A stretch of 44,239 bases of DNA from Clostridiales bacterium (GCA_004553545.1 SFLD01000014.1:1-44239), one strand, 5' to 3'. Positions 7,707 to 15,389 are shown, counted from the first letter of the stretch. Program-made: numbers and translations. Notes: generated from the sequence alone by a model not told the origin.

Positions 7707-8058
7707 AATATGTTTCCCCTTTCGTTCATTTCCGGCGCACCCCAGGGGCACCGGCAGTGAAGGTGTTCCCGCGCCCGTTGGGGGACAGGCGCATCGCAGT
7801 GGGGAAGGGGTATCGATGCCCCCGGCAAAGGGGGCCAGGGGGCGGAGCCCCCGGTTTCTCCCGCCAACAGCGGGAGAAAGAGGAAAACTCATTTTCGCCG
7901 CGGCATGTACGCGGCGAAAAATCCCACTCACGCAGCGAAGTGTCGCCGCCAAGGCGGCGGTACCCGAGCAAAGTGCCAGGCCATCGTTCAGACGCCCGGA
8001 AGGCGTCTGAACGGGGCTCTCCCCGCTGGATGGCAGCGCCATTCCAGCGAAAAGGATT
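7707..8058 (-). repeat. serC-serA intergenic region with a run of inverted repeats
   Basis: A 352-base gap packed with hairpins: GGGGGC/GCCCCC (7838-7852), a 10-bp stem TTTCTCCCGC (7855-7864 with 7870-7879), an 11-bp stem TTTTCGCCGCG (7892-7902 with 7910-7920), CGCCGCC-AA-GGCGGCG (7944-7959), an 11-bp stem GTTCAGACGCC (7986-7996 with 8002-8012), and a stem with one bulge at 8024-8034 with 8038-8049. None ends in a good T-run. No ORF with a ribosome site is present. It may be a dispersed genomic repeat, a structured RNA, or processing signals between the two ser genes. Confidence 0.6.
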
Positions 8059-9147
8059 TTAGGCGTGCTCCGCCTCGTACTTTCTCAGGAAGTCCACCAG
8101 AGCCTCCACGCCCTCCTTGGGCATGGCGTTGTAGATGGAAGCCCGCAGGCCGCCCACGCTCTTGTGGCCCTTCAGATTGTCAAAGCCCGCGGCCTTGGAG
8201 GCGGCCACCACATCGGCGTCCTGCTCCTTGCTGGGGGTCACGAAGGGCACGTTCATGAGGGAACGGTCCTCCCTGACGACGGCGCCGGTGAAGAACTTGC
8301 TCTGATCCAGGAAGTCATAGAGGATGGCGGCCTTCTCCTCGTTGCGCTTGGCCATGGCCTCGAGACCGCCGTTTTTCAGCAGGTACCGGAAGACCTTGCC
8401 GCAGCAATAGATGGCCCAGCAGTTGGGGGTGTTGTAGAGGGAGTCGGCGTCGGCGTGGGTCTTGTAGCTGAGGTAGGTGGGAACGAATTCCGGCAGATCC
8501 TCCCGCAGCAGGTCCTCCCGGATGATGACCACGGCCATGCCGGCGGGGCCCACGTTCTTCTGCACGCCGGCCCAGATGAGGCCGTAGTCCGCCACGTTGC
8601 AGGGACGGGACAGGAACATGGAGCTCTGGTCGGAGACCAGGATCTTGCCCTTGGTGTTGGGCAGCTTATGGTAGGTAGTGCCGTTGATGGTCTCGTTCTC
8701 GCAGATGTAGACGTAGTCGGCATTGGCCGGGATGTCCAGGTCGGAGCAGTCGGGGATGTAGGAGAAGTTCTTGTCGGCGGAGGAGGCGACGATCTTCACC
8801 TCGCCGTACTTCTTGGCCTCCTTGATGGCCTTTTTGGACCAGGCGCCGGTCTCCACGTAGCAGGCCACGCCGTTTTTCATCAGGTTCATGGGGACCATGG
8901 CGAACTGCACGGTACCGCCGCCCTGGACGAAGAGCACCTTATAGTTCTCGGGAATGCCCATGAGCTTGCGGAGGTCGGCCTCGGCCTCGTCCCGGATCTG
9001 CTGGAAGACCTTGGACCGGTGGCTCATCTCCATCACGCTCATGCCGCTGCCCTGGTAGTTCATGACCTCTGCCGCGATCTCCTCCAGGACCTCCTCCGGC
9101 ATCATGGCAGGACCGGCGGAGAAGTTGTAAGTGCGACCGTACTTCAT
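8059..9147 (-). CDS. serC: phosphoserine aminotransferase
   Basis: A 362-residue class V aminotransferase, normal length for SerC. It transfers an amino group from glutamate to 3-phosphohydroxypyruvate using PLP. The sequence opens with YNFSAGPAMMPEEVLEE, typical of the family; the PLP Lys is in GVQKNVGPAGMAVVI; the C-terminus has HKSVGGLRASIYNAMP, where SerC binds the substrate phosphate. The start is ATG 9147 with AGGAGG eight bases upstream; in-frame extension to 9270 runs across the promoter and is rejected. It has its own promoter at 9208-9236 and is followed on the same strand by serA. Confidence 0.96.
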   Translation of the reverse strand: MKYGRTYNFSAGPAMMPEEVLEEIAAEVMNYQGSGMSVMEMSHRSKVFQQIRDEAEADLRKLMGIPENYKVLFVQGGGTVQFAMVPMNLMKNGVACYVETGAWSKKAIKEAKKYGEVKIVASSADKNFSYIPDCSDLDIPANADYVYICENETINGTTYHKLPNTKGKILVSDQSSMFLSRPCNVADYGLIWAGVQKNVGPAGMAVVIIREDLLREDLPEFVPTYLSYKTHADADSLYNTPNCWAIYCCGKVFRYLLKNGGLEAMAKRNEEKAAILYDFLDQSKFFTGAVVREDRSLMNVPFVTPSKEQDADVVAASKAAGFDNLKGHKSVGGLRASIYNAMPKEGVEALVDFLRKYEAEHA

Positions 9148-9207
9148 ACTCTTTACCTCCTGTTTTCTTTTCCACGCAAACCGCGAAATGCGGGATCTCA
9201 CACCCCC

Positions 9208-9236
9208 AGTATACGACATGTAGATCGCAGAATCAA
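9208..9236 (-). promoter_or_regulatory. sigma-A-type promoter of serC
   Basis: Minus strand: TTGATT (complement of 9231-9236), 17-base spacer, TATACT (complement of 9208-9213). Confidence 0.85.
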
Positions 9237-9389
9237 CCGAAATCAGAGAGAACACAGAAAAATTTTTCAAATTCCTAAAAAAATGTTTGGTCTCCGGGAA
9301 CTGCCGCCCCCTTTCGCCGGAAAACCCGCCTGATCCCGGAAAACGCCGGGGATTCAGGGATCTTTCAGGAAAATTAAAGGGAATTACAG

Positions 9390-9418
9390 TTGCAATCCCC
9401 GAAAAAAGCGGATATAAT
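9390..9418 (+). promoter_or_regulatory. sigma-A-type promoter of the E2-like / ClC operon
   Basis: TTGCAA at 9390-9395, 17-base spacer, perfect TATAAT at 9413-9418. Confidence 0.85.
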
Positions 9419-9504
9419 CACAGAGAATCGGGGCGTTAACGATTTCTTAACAAATGATTGCCGCATATCCGGACGTTTCAGTCCAAGAGAGAGAGGATAA
9501 CAGC

Positions 9505-10365
9505 ATGAGACCGGACGGGACCAGAGTGAAGGGGCTTTCCGCCGTGGTGCAGGCGCTGCCCTACGTCATGCCCAAGCGCTACGACGCCCAGAACATGACC
9601 ACCGAGACCGCGGATGAGGACATCATCCGCAAGTACATCCGGGAGAAGCGCCGGGAGGGCCGGGCCGTCACCCATATGAGCCTGCTCATCGCCGCCTACT
9701 ACCGGGCTTACCTCCAGCACCCCAAGATCAATTACTTCATCATGAACAGCAAGATCTATGAGCGCAACCACTTCTGCGTCAGCTTCGTGATGCTGAAGAC
9801 CCGGGCGGACGGCACCCCGGACGAGACGGTCCTCAAGATCTTCCTGGAGCCCGCGGACGACGTCTTCTCCATCACGGAGAAGATCCGCACCGCCATCGAT
9901 TGTAACGCCCGGAGAGAGCACAACAACGCCACGGACCGCTTTGTAACCGTGGCCTTCTCCGTGCCGGGTCTTGCCCGGCTCATCTTCCGGGGGGCCTACC
10001 TCATGGACCGGCTGGGCATCCTGCCCCGGAAGATCATCGACCTGAGCCCCTTCCACACCAGCCTTTTCATCACGAACCTTGCCTCCATCAAGACCCGGTC
10101 CATCTACCACCACTGCTACGAGTTCGGCACCACCAGCGTCTTCGTCTGCATGGGCAAGCCCGAGGTGGCCTTTGGCCGGGAGCCCGGCAAGCGGAAGAAG
10201 GCCCTGCCCCTGGGCATTGTCATGGATGAGCGCATCTGCACCGGGGTGGAGTACGCCCGTTTCGCCGTGACGCTGCGCCAGTACCTGCAGCATCCCGAGC
10301 GGCTGGAGGGCCCGGGGGAGACCGTCTCCACTGACGCCGGGACGGAGGAGGAGGCACAGGACTGA
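9505..10365 (+). CDS. E2 (2-oxoacid dehydrogenase acyltransferase)-like catalytic-domain protein, probably inactive as an acyltransferase
   Basis: A 286-residue protein resembling the catalytic domain of lipoate acyltransferases and chloramphenicol acetyltransferase, with no lipoyl or E1/E3-binding domain. The segment SLFITNLASIKTRS matches the E2 core strand, and the C-terminal MDERICTGVEYARFAVTL aligns with the active-site motif DHRVVDGAxxARFL. The catalytic His is replaced by Glu and the motif Asp by Thr, so normal acyl transfer is unlikely. The start is ATG 9505 after GAGAGAGG; the frame extends to 9454 without a ribosome site. No pyruvate dehydrogenase genes are near. Only 2 bases separate it from the ClC gene. 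The role is unknown; the fold assignment is moderately secure. Confidence 0.72.
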   Translation: MRPDGTRVKGLSAVVQALPYVMPKRYDAQNMTTETADEDIIRKYIREKRREGRAVTHMSLLIAAYYRAYLQHPKINYFIMNSKIYERNHFCVSFVMLKTRADGTPDETVLKIFLEPADDVFSITEKIRTAIDCNARREHNNATDRFVTVAFSVPGLARLIFRGAYLMDRLGILPRKIIDLSPFHTSLFITNLASIKTRSIYHHCYEFGTTSVFVCMGKPEVAFGREPGKRKKALPLGIVMDERICTGVEYARFAVTLRQYLQHPERLEGPGETVSTDAGTEEEAQD

Positions 10366-10367
10366 GC

Positions 10368-11678
10368 ATGGAAAACTCCCTGCTCCACTGGCTGAAAAAG
10401 GCCTGGCTCTATCTGAAGGCACTCTGTAAATGGCTGGCCCTGGCGGCTGTGACGGGCCTCGCCTGCGGTCTTGTGGGCACCGCCTTCCATCAGGGCGTCG
10501 GCTGGGTGACGGAGCTCCGGGCCGCCCACCCCTGGTTCCTTTGGCTGCTGCCGGCAGCCGGCCTGGTCATCGTGGGCTTCTACCACTTGACGAAGACCGA
10601 GGGCAAGGGGACGGACGACGTCATCGACGCCGTTCACGCGGGCAAGCCCCTGCCGATCCTCCTGCTGCCTGCTATTTTTCTCGGTACGGTGCTGACCCAT
10701 CTCTGCGGCGGCAGCGCGGGCCGGGAGGGCGCGGCGCTGCAGATGGGCGGCACCATCGGCTACCACACCGGGCGGCTCTTCCGTCTGGATGACCGGGACC
10801 TCCGGACGGCCACCCTCTGCGGCATGGCGGCCTTCTTCTCCGCCCTCTTTGGAACGCCCCTGGCCGCCACCATGTTCTCCATCATGGTCATCAGCGTGGG
10901 AGTCTTCTACCACGTGGCCTTCGTGCCCTGCTTTACCGCCTCCGTGGTGGCCTACGGGGTGTCTTTGCTCCTGGGGGTGGCTCCCACCCGCTTCCGCGTC
11001 ACGGTGCCGGAGATCGACCCCTGGCTCATGGTGCGGGTGGCGCTGCTGGCGGCCCTCTGCGCCCTGGTCTCCGTCCTCTTCTGCAACACCCTCCACGTGG
11101 TGGGGGCGCAGTACCGAAAGCGCATCCCGAATCCCTACCTCCGGGCCGCCGCAGGCGGCGTTCTCGTCATCGCTCTGACCTATCTCTCCGGCAGCGGGGA
11201 CTATAACGGCGCGGGCATGGACATCGTCCGTGCTGCCGTGGAGCAGGGCCAGGCCCAGCCCACGGCCTTCCTCTGGAAGATCGCCTTCACCGCCCTGACC
11301 CTGGGGGCGGGCTTCAAGGGCGGCGAGGTGGTGCCCTCCTTCTTCGTCGGGGCCACCTTCGGCTGCGTGATGGGGCCGCTTCTGGGACTGCCCGCGGGCT
11401 TCAGCGCCGCCGTCGGCCTCGTGGCCGTCTTCTGCGGCTGCGTCAACTGCCCCACGGCCTCCATCTTTCTGGCGGTGGAGCTCTTCGGTGCCGGGGGCCT
11501 GCTGGCCTTTGCCCTGGCCTGCGGCATCAGCTACATGCTCTCGGGCTACACCGGGCTCTACTCCAGCCAGACCATCCTCTACTCCAAGCTGAAGGCCCAG
11601 TACATCAACGTCCACACCAATCACTTCCACGCCGACGAGACCCCTGTGCCCTCGCCGGTGCCGGAAAAGAAGGACTGA
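10368..11678 (+). CDS. ClC-family anion channel or anion/proton antiporter
   Basis: A 436-residue membrane protein with about ten or more hydrophobic segments. The ClC anion-path signature appears as GGSAGREGAALQMGG (near residues 115-129; the gating Glu is present but the usual Pro is Ala) and GFKGGEVVPSFFVGATFG (near 311-328). The classic GSGIP motif is replaced by GKGTD. This GGSAGREG / GGEVxP pattern is shared with a bacterial subgroup that includes fluoride-exporting CLC-F proteins, so fluoride is a possible substrate; no fluoride riboswitch is visible. There are no CBS domains. It is translationally close to the E2-like gene upstream and ends at a strong terminator. Confidence 0.9.
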   Translation: MENSLLHWLKKAWLYLKALCKWLALAAVTGLACGLVGTAFHQGVGWVTELRAAHPWFLWLLPAAGLVIVGFYHLTKTEGKGTDDVIDAVHAGKPLPILLLPAIFLGTVLTHLCGGSAGREGAALQMGGTIGYHTGRLFRLDDRDLRTATLCGMAAFFSALFGTPLAATMFSIMVISVGVFYHVAFVPCFTASVVAYGVSLLLGVAPTRFRVTVPEIDPWLMVRVALLAALCALVSVLFCNTLHVVGAQYRKRIPNPYLRAAAGGVLVIALTYLSGSGDYNGAGMDIVRAAVEQGQAQPTAFLWKIAFTALTLGAGFKGGEVVPSFFVGATFGCVMGPLLGLPAGFSAAVGLVAVFCGCVNCPTASIFLAVELFGAGGLLAFALACGISYMLSGYTGLYSSQTILYSKLKAQYINVHTNHFHADETPVPSPVPEKKD

Positions 11679-11683
11679 CAAAG

Positions 11684-11716
11684 ACGCTCTCTGCCAGGCA
11701 GAGGGCGCCTTTTTTT
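11684..11716 (+). terminator. intrinsic terminator of the ClC operon
   Basis: Stem GCTCTCTGC (11686-11694) with GCAGAGGGC (11698-11706), loop CAG, then seven T from 11710. Confidence 0.85.
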
Positions 11717-11767
11717 CGGGAGACCGCCGCCCGCGCGGATGCATAGACTGGTGGGGAGGGGAGCGCC

Positions 11768-11947
11768 ATGCCGGGAAACGATGCCCTGGCCTTCACCACG
11801 GCGGTGAATACCCTGGCGGCGGTCATGGCCCGGTGCCTGGACGACAGCGAGCTGGCTCTGGCGGCCGCCGTCCTCACCCAGCTGGGGGATACCCTGGCCA
11901 CCATCGCCGTGCAGCGGAGCCTCTGCAGCAAAACGCCCTCCGGCTGA
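11768..11947 (+). CDS. small DUF6774-type protein
   Basis: A 59-residue open frame starting at ATG 11768, six bases after GGGAGGGG. The protein is mostly helical and hydrophobic or acidic, with LDDSELALAAAVLTQLGD followed by TLATIAVQRSLC. This pattern is common in small Clostridia proteins classed as DUF6774; function unknown. The family name is from memory and should be tested by a profile search. The stop codon lies in the loop of the terminator hairpin (11931-11961), so the end of the coding sequence forms the 5' arm. Confidence 0.7.
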   Translation: MPGNDALAFTTAVNTLAAVMARCLDDSELALAAAVLTQLGDTLATIAVQRSLCSKTPSG

Positions 11948-11964
11948 GCCGGAGGGCGTTTCCC
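11931..11964 (+). terminator. terminator overlapping the end of the DUF6774-type gene
   Basis: A perfect 14-bp stem: 11931-11944 with 11948-11961. The three-base loop is the TGA stop codon. The 3' arm ends GTTT. Confidence 0.75.
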
Positions 11965-12077
11965 TCTGCGGTTTTCCGTCCCGATGGGAGATGGAAGCGG
12001 CACGCCGGGTTGTCGTGCCCTACGGGTGCGGTGGCGCGGGCGGAGCTTCCCTGCCTTCTTCCGGAAGGGAGCGGCGC

Positions 12078-12650
12078 TCAGCGCCGGAAGGCTACCCGGT
12101 AGGCGCCCAGGACCTGATCGCAGGGGATGGCGACGGCGTTTTCCGCCGTCAGGGCCTGGCGGAGGTAGGCGATCTTCGGCTCCGTGGGGATGGCGGGGAG
12201 GGTCTTGCCGAGGCTCTGGCCATGAGCGCCGGGAGTGCCGAAGTCCCAGGCGAAGGTGCAGTTGCAGAACTCCTTGCGGGCCGTCACCGGCTCCGGGAGG
12301 CGGAGCTCCGGGGTCCCGCCGGGAAAGAGGCAGCCGCCGTTGTCCTGCTCGGCGGGGCAGCCGCCCTGGATGCCGACGCCCGTGAAGCGCAGGCGCAGGA
12401 AGGGCGGGTGGAAGAGGACGCTCTCCCCCTCCGCCGTGAAGGGAACGTCCTCCCAGTGGGCGATGTTGCGCCAGCCCCGGAAGTCCTGGCGCTCCACGGC
12501 GGTGTTGAACTCCAGACAGGCGGAGCGGCCGTCCCGGATCTCGGCATTGAGCCGCAGCACCGGCCGCAGAGAGGTGAGCCCCTCCGGCAGCAGCGCCCGG
12601 AGCCGGTCCTGCTCCACCCCATAGGCCATGACGAATTGCTGAACGTGCAT
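12078..12650 (-). CDS. conserved hypothetical protein
   Basis: A 190-residue soluble protein with no signal peptide or membrane segment. It starts at ATG 12650 (MHVQQFVMAYGVEQDRL) with GGGAGGG eight bases upstream and has its own promoter at 12678-12706. Notable segments are LRALLPEGLTSLRPVLRLNA, then WRNIAHWEDVPFT, then CNCTFAWDFGTPG. The opening (a protein that must be more than a threshold, LLPEGL, followed by paired beta strands) loosely recalls acetoacetate-decarboxylase-like or DUF2071-type folds, but I do not recognise the family with confidence. It is divergent from the unknown gene at 12758. Confidence 0.75.
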   Translation of the reverse strand: MHVQQFVMAYGVEQDRLRALLPEGLTSLRPVLRLNAEIRDGRSACLEFNTAVERQDFRGWRNIAHWEDVPFTAEGESVLFHPPFLRLRFTGVGIQGGCPAEQDNGGCLFPGGTPELRLPEPVTARKEFCNCTFAWDFGTPGAHGQSLGKTLPAIPTEPKIAYLRQALTAENAVAIPCDQVLGAYRVAFRR

Positions 12651-12677
12651 ACGGAATCCCTCCCAGGTCGTTTCCCC

Positions 12678-12706
12678 ATTCTACCATGGGCGGGGAGGGG
12701 GTGCAA
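12678..12706 (-). promoter_or_regulatory. sigma-A-type promoter of the gene at 12078-12650
   Basis: Minus strand: TTGCAC (complement of 12701-12706), 17-base spacer, TAGAAT (complement of 12678-12683). Confidence 0.7.
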
Positions 12707-12757
12707 GGCATATCCGCCCCCGCCGCCGCATAGGCATGAGCGGAAGGGGGGAGGACC

Positions 12758-13291
12758 ATGGAGAGACTGGACATCCTGGCGGAGGGGCGCCCCGTGGGGA
12801 CGGCGGAGGTCACGGAGGAGGGGCTGTACCTCCGCTTCACGGCGGACTGCGAGGACCCCCTCTCCGGCCCCTGCCGCCTTGTGGGCGCGGGGGAGCGGGG
12901 GGAGCTGCGCCTGGGGGTCCCGGAGCCGGGGGGCGGCCGCCTGCGGCTCTCCCGGGTCCTCTCCCGCCGGGACTGCGCCGCCGTGGGGCGGCTCAGCCAT
13001 CTGGAGCTCCGGGCGCCGGCGGGAAGCGCGCCTCAGTGGGAGCCCCTGCCGCCGGACGCCTTCCGGGAGGGCTGGATCCGGAACCGCCTGGGCCGGGAGC
13101 GGGAGGTCCTCTTTGCCCGGCAGGGGGAGACCCGTCTCGCGGCCCTGCCCTTCGACCTGCGGAAGCCCTTCCCCTGGCCGGAGCTCTTCTGCCTGGCCCG
13201 GATCGCCGTCTGGCAGGGCCGGGAGTGGGCAGTCTTTGCCTTTGACGGGCAGGAACGGCCCATTCTGCCGGGAAAATGGGAGAGAAAATGA
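12758..13291 (+). CDS. hypothetical protein
   Basis: A 177-residue protein starting at ATG 12758 after GGGGGGAGGACC. It has no membrane segment or signal peptide. The sequence alternates short beta-like stretches with Gly/Pro turns (RLDILAEGRPVGTAEV, GELRLGVPEPGGGRLRLSR), suggesting a beta-sandwich. The middle holds RPxDAFREGW-like and RNRLGREREVLFARQG segments. I do not recognise the family. It ends 97 bases before nrdR; a shared transcript is possible, as no strong promoter for nrdR is visible. Confidence 0.65.
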   Translation: MERLDILAEGRPVGTAEVTEEGLYLRFTADCEDPLSGPCRLVGAGERGELRLGVPEPGGGRLRLSRVLSRRDCAAVGRLSHLELRAPAGSAPQWEPLPPDAFREGWIRNRLGREREVLFARQGETRLAALPFDLRKPFPWPELFCLARIAVWQGREWAVFAFDGQERPILPGKWERK

Positions 13292-13388
13292 AAAAATGGG
13301 ATACCATTTTTCCGGAAACCGTGGTAGAATCAAGGAAAGCAACGGGTCTCCGGGGCCAGCGCCCCGGGACGGACAGGAGGAACGAAGG

Positions 13389-13844
13389 ATGAGATGCCCC
13401 TACTGCGGTCAGAGTGAGAGCAAGGTCGTGGATTCCCGCCCGGCGGACGAGGGCAACAGCATCCGCCGCCGCCGGGAGTGCCTCAGCTGCCAGAAGCGCT
13501 TTACCACCTATGAGACGGTGGAGAGCCTGCCCATCATCGTGGTGAAGAAGGACGGCAGCCGGGAGAGCTTCGACCGCCAGAAGGTCCTGGGCGGTATGAT
13601 CCGGGCCTGCGAGAAGCGGAAGGTCCCCCTGGCGGAGCTGGAGGCCGCCGTGGACGGCATCGAGCAGGAGCTGCAGAACGCCATGGACCGGGAGGTCAAG
13701 ACCAGCCGCATCGGCGAGATGGTGATGGACCGGCTGAAGGGCATCGACGAGGTGGCCTACGTCCGCTTCGCCTCCGTCTACCGCCAGTTCAAGGACATCG
13801 ATACCTTTATGACGGAGCTCAACAAGCTCCTCTCGGATAAGTGA
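13389..13844 (+). CDS. nrdR: transcriptional repressor NrdR
   Basis: A 151-residue protein, normal length for NrdR, the nucleotide-sensing repressor of ribonucleotide reductase genes. The N-terminal zinc ribbon is MRCPYCGQSESKVVDSRP with the second pair in ECLSCQKRFTTYE; the ATP-cone domain follows, starting near VVKKDGSRESFDRQKVLGGM. The start is ATG 13389, eight bases after AGGAGG; the open frame extends far upstream but only as an artefact of GC-rich sequence. No nrd gene or clear NrdR box is in the window. A weak hairpin follows at 13851. Confidence 0.97.
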   Translation: MRCPYCGQSESKVVDSRPADEGNSIRRRRECLSCQKRFTTYETVESLPIIVVKKDGSRESFDRQKVLGGMIRACEKRKVPLAELEAAVDGIEQELQNAMDREVKTSRIGEMVMDRLKGIDEVAYVRFASVYRQFKDIDTFMTELNKLLSDK

Positions 13845-13850
13845 TGCCAA

Positions 13851-13878
13851 GCCCCCGGTTTCCCTGGAGACCGGGGGC
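13851..13878 (+). terminator. weak terminator-like hairpin after nrdR
   Basis: Arms GCCCCCGGT (13851-13859) and ACCGGGGGC (13870-13878), followed only by ATTTG. Confidence 0.45.
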
Positions 13879-13896
13879 ATTTGGGAGGGACAGGCT

Positions 13897-14391
13897 ATGC
13901 TGGATTTCCTGCGGAAGAAAAAGACGGAGAAGCCCGCGCTCTCCGCCCTCTGGGAGGAGACGGATGAAGACCGCTTCGTCACGGCGCTCAGCGCCCGGGT
14001 GGCGGAAAAATGCGCCTATGGCGAGGACCTGGCCGCCCTCTCCCCGGCGGAGCGGGTCTTCTACCTGACCCAGACCTGCGAGGAGGAGGTCAACAACGGC
14101 GGCTTTGACCAGCTCCTCTTCAACGCTGGTTTCGATCTTCGGGAGCTGCCAGAGGCCTTCCGAGCGATCGGCGCTCCCAGGACCGGGGATATCTGCGCAC
14201 GGGCCCTGGCGGCCCTGGGCGGGGAAGTGCCGGAAGACCTGGAAGCCCGGCGGGAGGTCCTGGCATCCCGGGAGGGAGCGGAGCTGACGGAGACCCTCCG
14301 GGCCTGTGACGAGGCATTCCTCCGCTATGAGAAGGACCTGGCGGCCCGGAACGCCGCCTACGTCCGCGCCCACCGGGAGGACTTCACCTGA
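13897..14391 (+). CDS. DMP19 / DUF4375-family protein
   Basis: A 164-residue soluble protein. The centre carries LSPAERVFYLTQTCEEEVNN followed by GGFDQLLFNAG, the conserved core of DMP19-like (DUF4375) proteins, in which an acidic EExxNGGF segment is typical. Some members of that family mimic DNA and bind histone-like proteins, but that function cannot be assumed here. The protein is acidic overall with a basic N-terminus (FLRKKKTEK). It starts at ATG 13897 after GGGAGGG and converges on the gene at 14464 through a shared terminator. Confidence 0.8.
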   Translation: MLDFLRKKKTEKPALSALWEETDEDRFVTALSARVAEKCAYGEDLAALSPAERVFYLTQTCEEEVNNGGFDQLLFNAGFDLRELPEAFRAIGAPRTGDICARALAALGGEVPEDLEARREVLASREGAELTETLRACDEAFLRYEKDLAARNAAYVRAHREDFT

Positions 14392-14405
14392 ACCGGAAGA
14401 CAGAA

Positions 14406-14440
14406 AGAGCGGGGGGACCGTCGGTCCCCCCGCTCTCTTT
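14406..14440. terminator. bidirectional terminator
   Basis: A perfect 14-bp stem AGAGCGGGGGGACC (14406-14419) with 14423-14436, followed by CTTTAT on plus and TTCTG on minus. It lies between convergent genes. Confidence 0.8.
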
Positions 14441-14463
14441 ATCGTGTTTCCGGAAAGGGCGCT

Positions 14464-14901
14464 TCATCCCGCGCCGCCGGTGTAAAAGGCGTAGATGTCC
14501 GTGTGCAGCGCGTCCGCGTCCCGCTCCACCGTGCCGGAGACCTGGTAGTAGGGGACCTCCCCCGGCCAGAGCTGGTGGAAGCGGAGGATGCCGTCCTCGG
14601 GGTTCAGCGTCAGGAAGACGGCGAAGCGCTTGTCCGGGAACGTCTGCTCCAGGGCGTGGCGCAGATCCTGGGCAGCGGCCAGCGCCAGGGTCCGGACCTT
14701 CGCCAGCTCTTCGGGAGGAAGTGGGCCGGAGAAAAGGTGGACGTGGTTCAAAACGGCCTCATAGCCCGTCCGGTCCTCCACCGCCCGGGAAGGGGGCAAG
14801 AGGTCATCGCCGGTGTCCAGCAGGACGAACTCTGCCCCGCTGGGGTCCCGCCGGGTGCAGAATGCCAGACGCGGCGGGGAAAACTTCCCATCAAGATCCA
14901 T
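14464..14901 (-). CDS. hypothetical protein
   Basis: A 145-residue soluble protein, start ATG 14901 with GGGAGGG six bases upstream. It contains FVLLDTGDDLLPPSRAVEDR, NHVHLFSGPLPPEELAKVR and RFAVFLTLNPEDGILRFHQL. The mixture of predicted strands and a central helix could be a small alpha/beta domain, but I do not recognise a family. It ends at the shared terminator and lies 98 bases downstream of the DUF4363 gene on the same strand. Confidence 0.7.
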   Translation of the reverse strand: MDLDGKFSPPRLAFCTRRDPSGAEFVLLDTGDDLLPPSRAVEDRTGYEAVLNHVHLFSGPLPPEELAKVRTLALAAAQDLRHALEQTFPDKRFAVFLTLNPEDGILRFHQLWPGEVPYYQVSGTVERDADALHTDIYAFYTGGAG

Positions 14902-14999
14902 CCCGATCCCTCCCTTGCGTTCTCCAGCATAGCAGAGGGCGGGGCGGATGTCAAATCCCGGCGGAGGCGGGAACCATCCGGCCTTTGCCGGCGTCTTAC

Positions 15000-15389
15000 C
15001 TACAGCACGTTCTCCCAGCTGAGCGCCTCCTGCTCAGCCAGGGCCAGGAGCTGATGGATGAGGTCCGCCAGCTCGGCGCGGTACTCCTCTGTCTCCTGCC
15101 CGTCGAGAAAGGCCCTGGCCCGGCGGTACATGGCCTCGGCGTCCTCCACCACCTCGTGCTGGACCGTGACGTGGAGGAAGAACTGGCGGGAGCGCCAGTC
15201 GTCGTAGCTGGCGGCGAGCAGGTCCCCGGCGGCGTCCCAGTCGCCCAGAAGGGCTGCTTCCGAGGACTGGATCAGGGGGGCACGCCAGCGCTCCGTGTCC
15301 GTTCCAACCCGCCGCCCGGTCCAGAGGCAGAAGAGAAGGAGCACCGCCAGGATCAGAAGGGGCGGCAGCAGTCCCAGACAGCGCTTCAT
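15000..15389 (-). CDS. DUF4363-family membrane-anchored protein
   Basis: A 129-residue protein with one N-terminal membrane segment (LGLLPPLLILAVLLLFCLW, residues 5-23) and an extracytoplasmic helical domain rich in Trp, Asp and Glu (SSEAALLGDWDAAGDLLAAS). This fits DUF4363, usually found next to DUF421 genes in Clostridia. Its ATG overlaps the TGA of the DUF421 gene (ATGA), so the two are translationally coupled. Function unknown. Confidence 0.85.
   Translation of the reverse strand: MKRCLGLLPPLLILAVLLLFCLWTGRRVGTDTERWRAPLIQSSEAALLGDWDAAGDLLAASYDDWRSRQFFLHVTVQHEVVEDAEAMYRRARAFLDGQETEEYRAELADLIHQLLALAEQEALSWENVL

Larger units (their letters stand above)
9148..9504. other. divergent promoter region, serC / E2-like gene
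   Basis: A 357-base gap holding the serC promoter (minus, 9208-9236) and the promoter of the plus-strand gene at 9505 (9390-9418). Between them is an A/T-rich segment (9245-9290) and a GC-rich segment with small CCGG hairpins near 9300-9355. No further gene seen. Confidence 0.6.

Noticed and set aside
7707..8058. CRISPR array in the serC-serA gap
   Set aside because: The inverted repeats differ from each other and there are no regular direct repeats or spacers.
10300..10367. Fluoride riboswitch before the ClC gene
   Set aside because: Only 2 bases separate the genes and the region is coding; no riboswitch-like structure is seen upstream of the operon either.
13302..13330. nrdR promoter at TAGAAT 13325-13330
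   Set aside because: No -35 resembling TTGACA at suitable spacing.
11991..13388. In-frame upstream extension of nrdR
   Set aside because: NrdR begins with the zinc ribbon MRCPYCG; the extension runs through two other genes and lacks a ribosome site.
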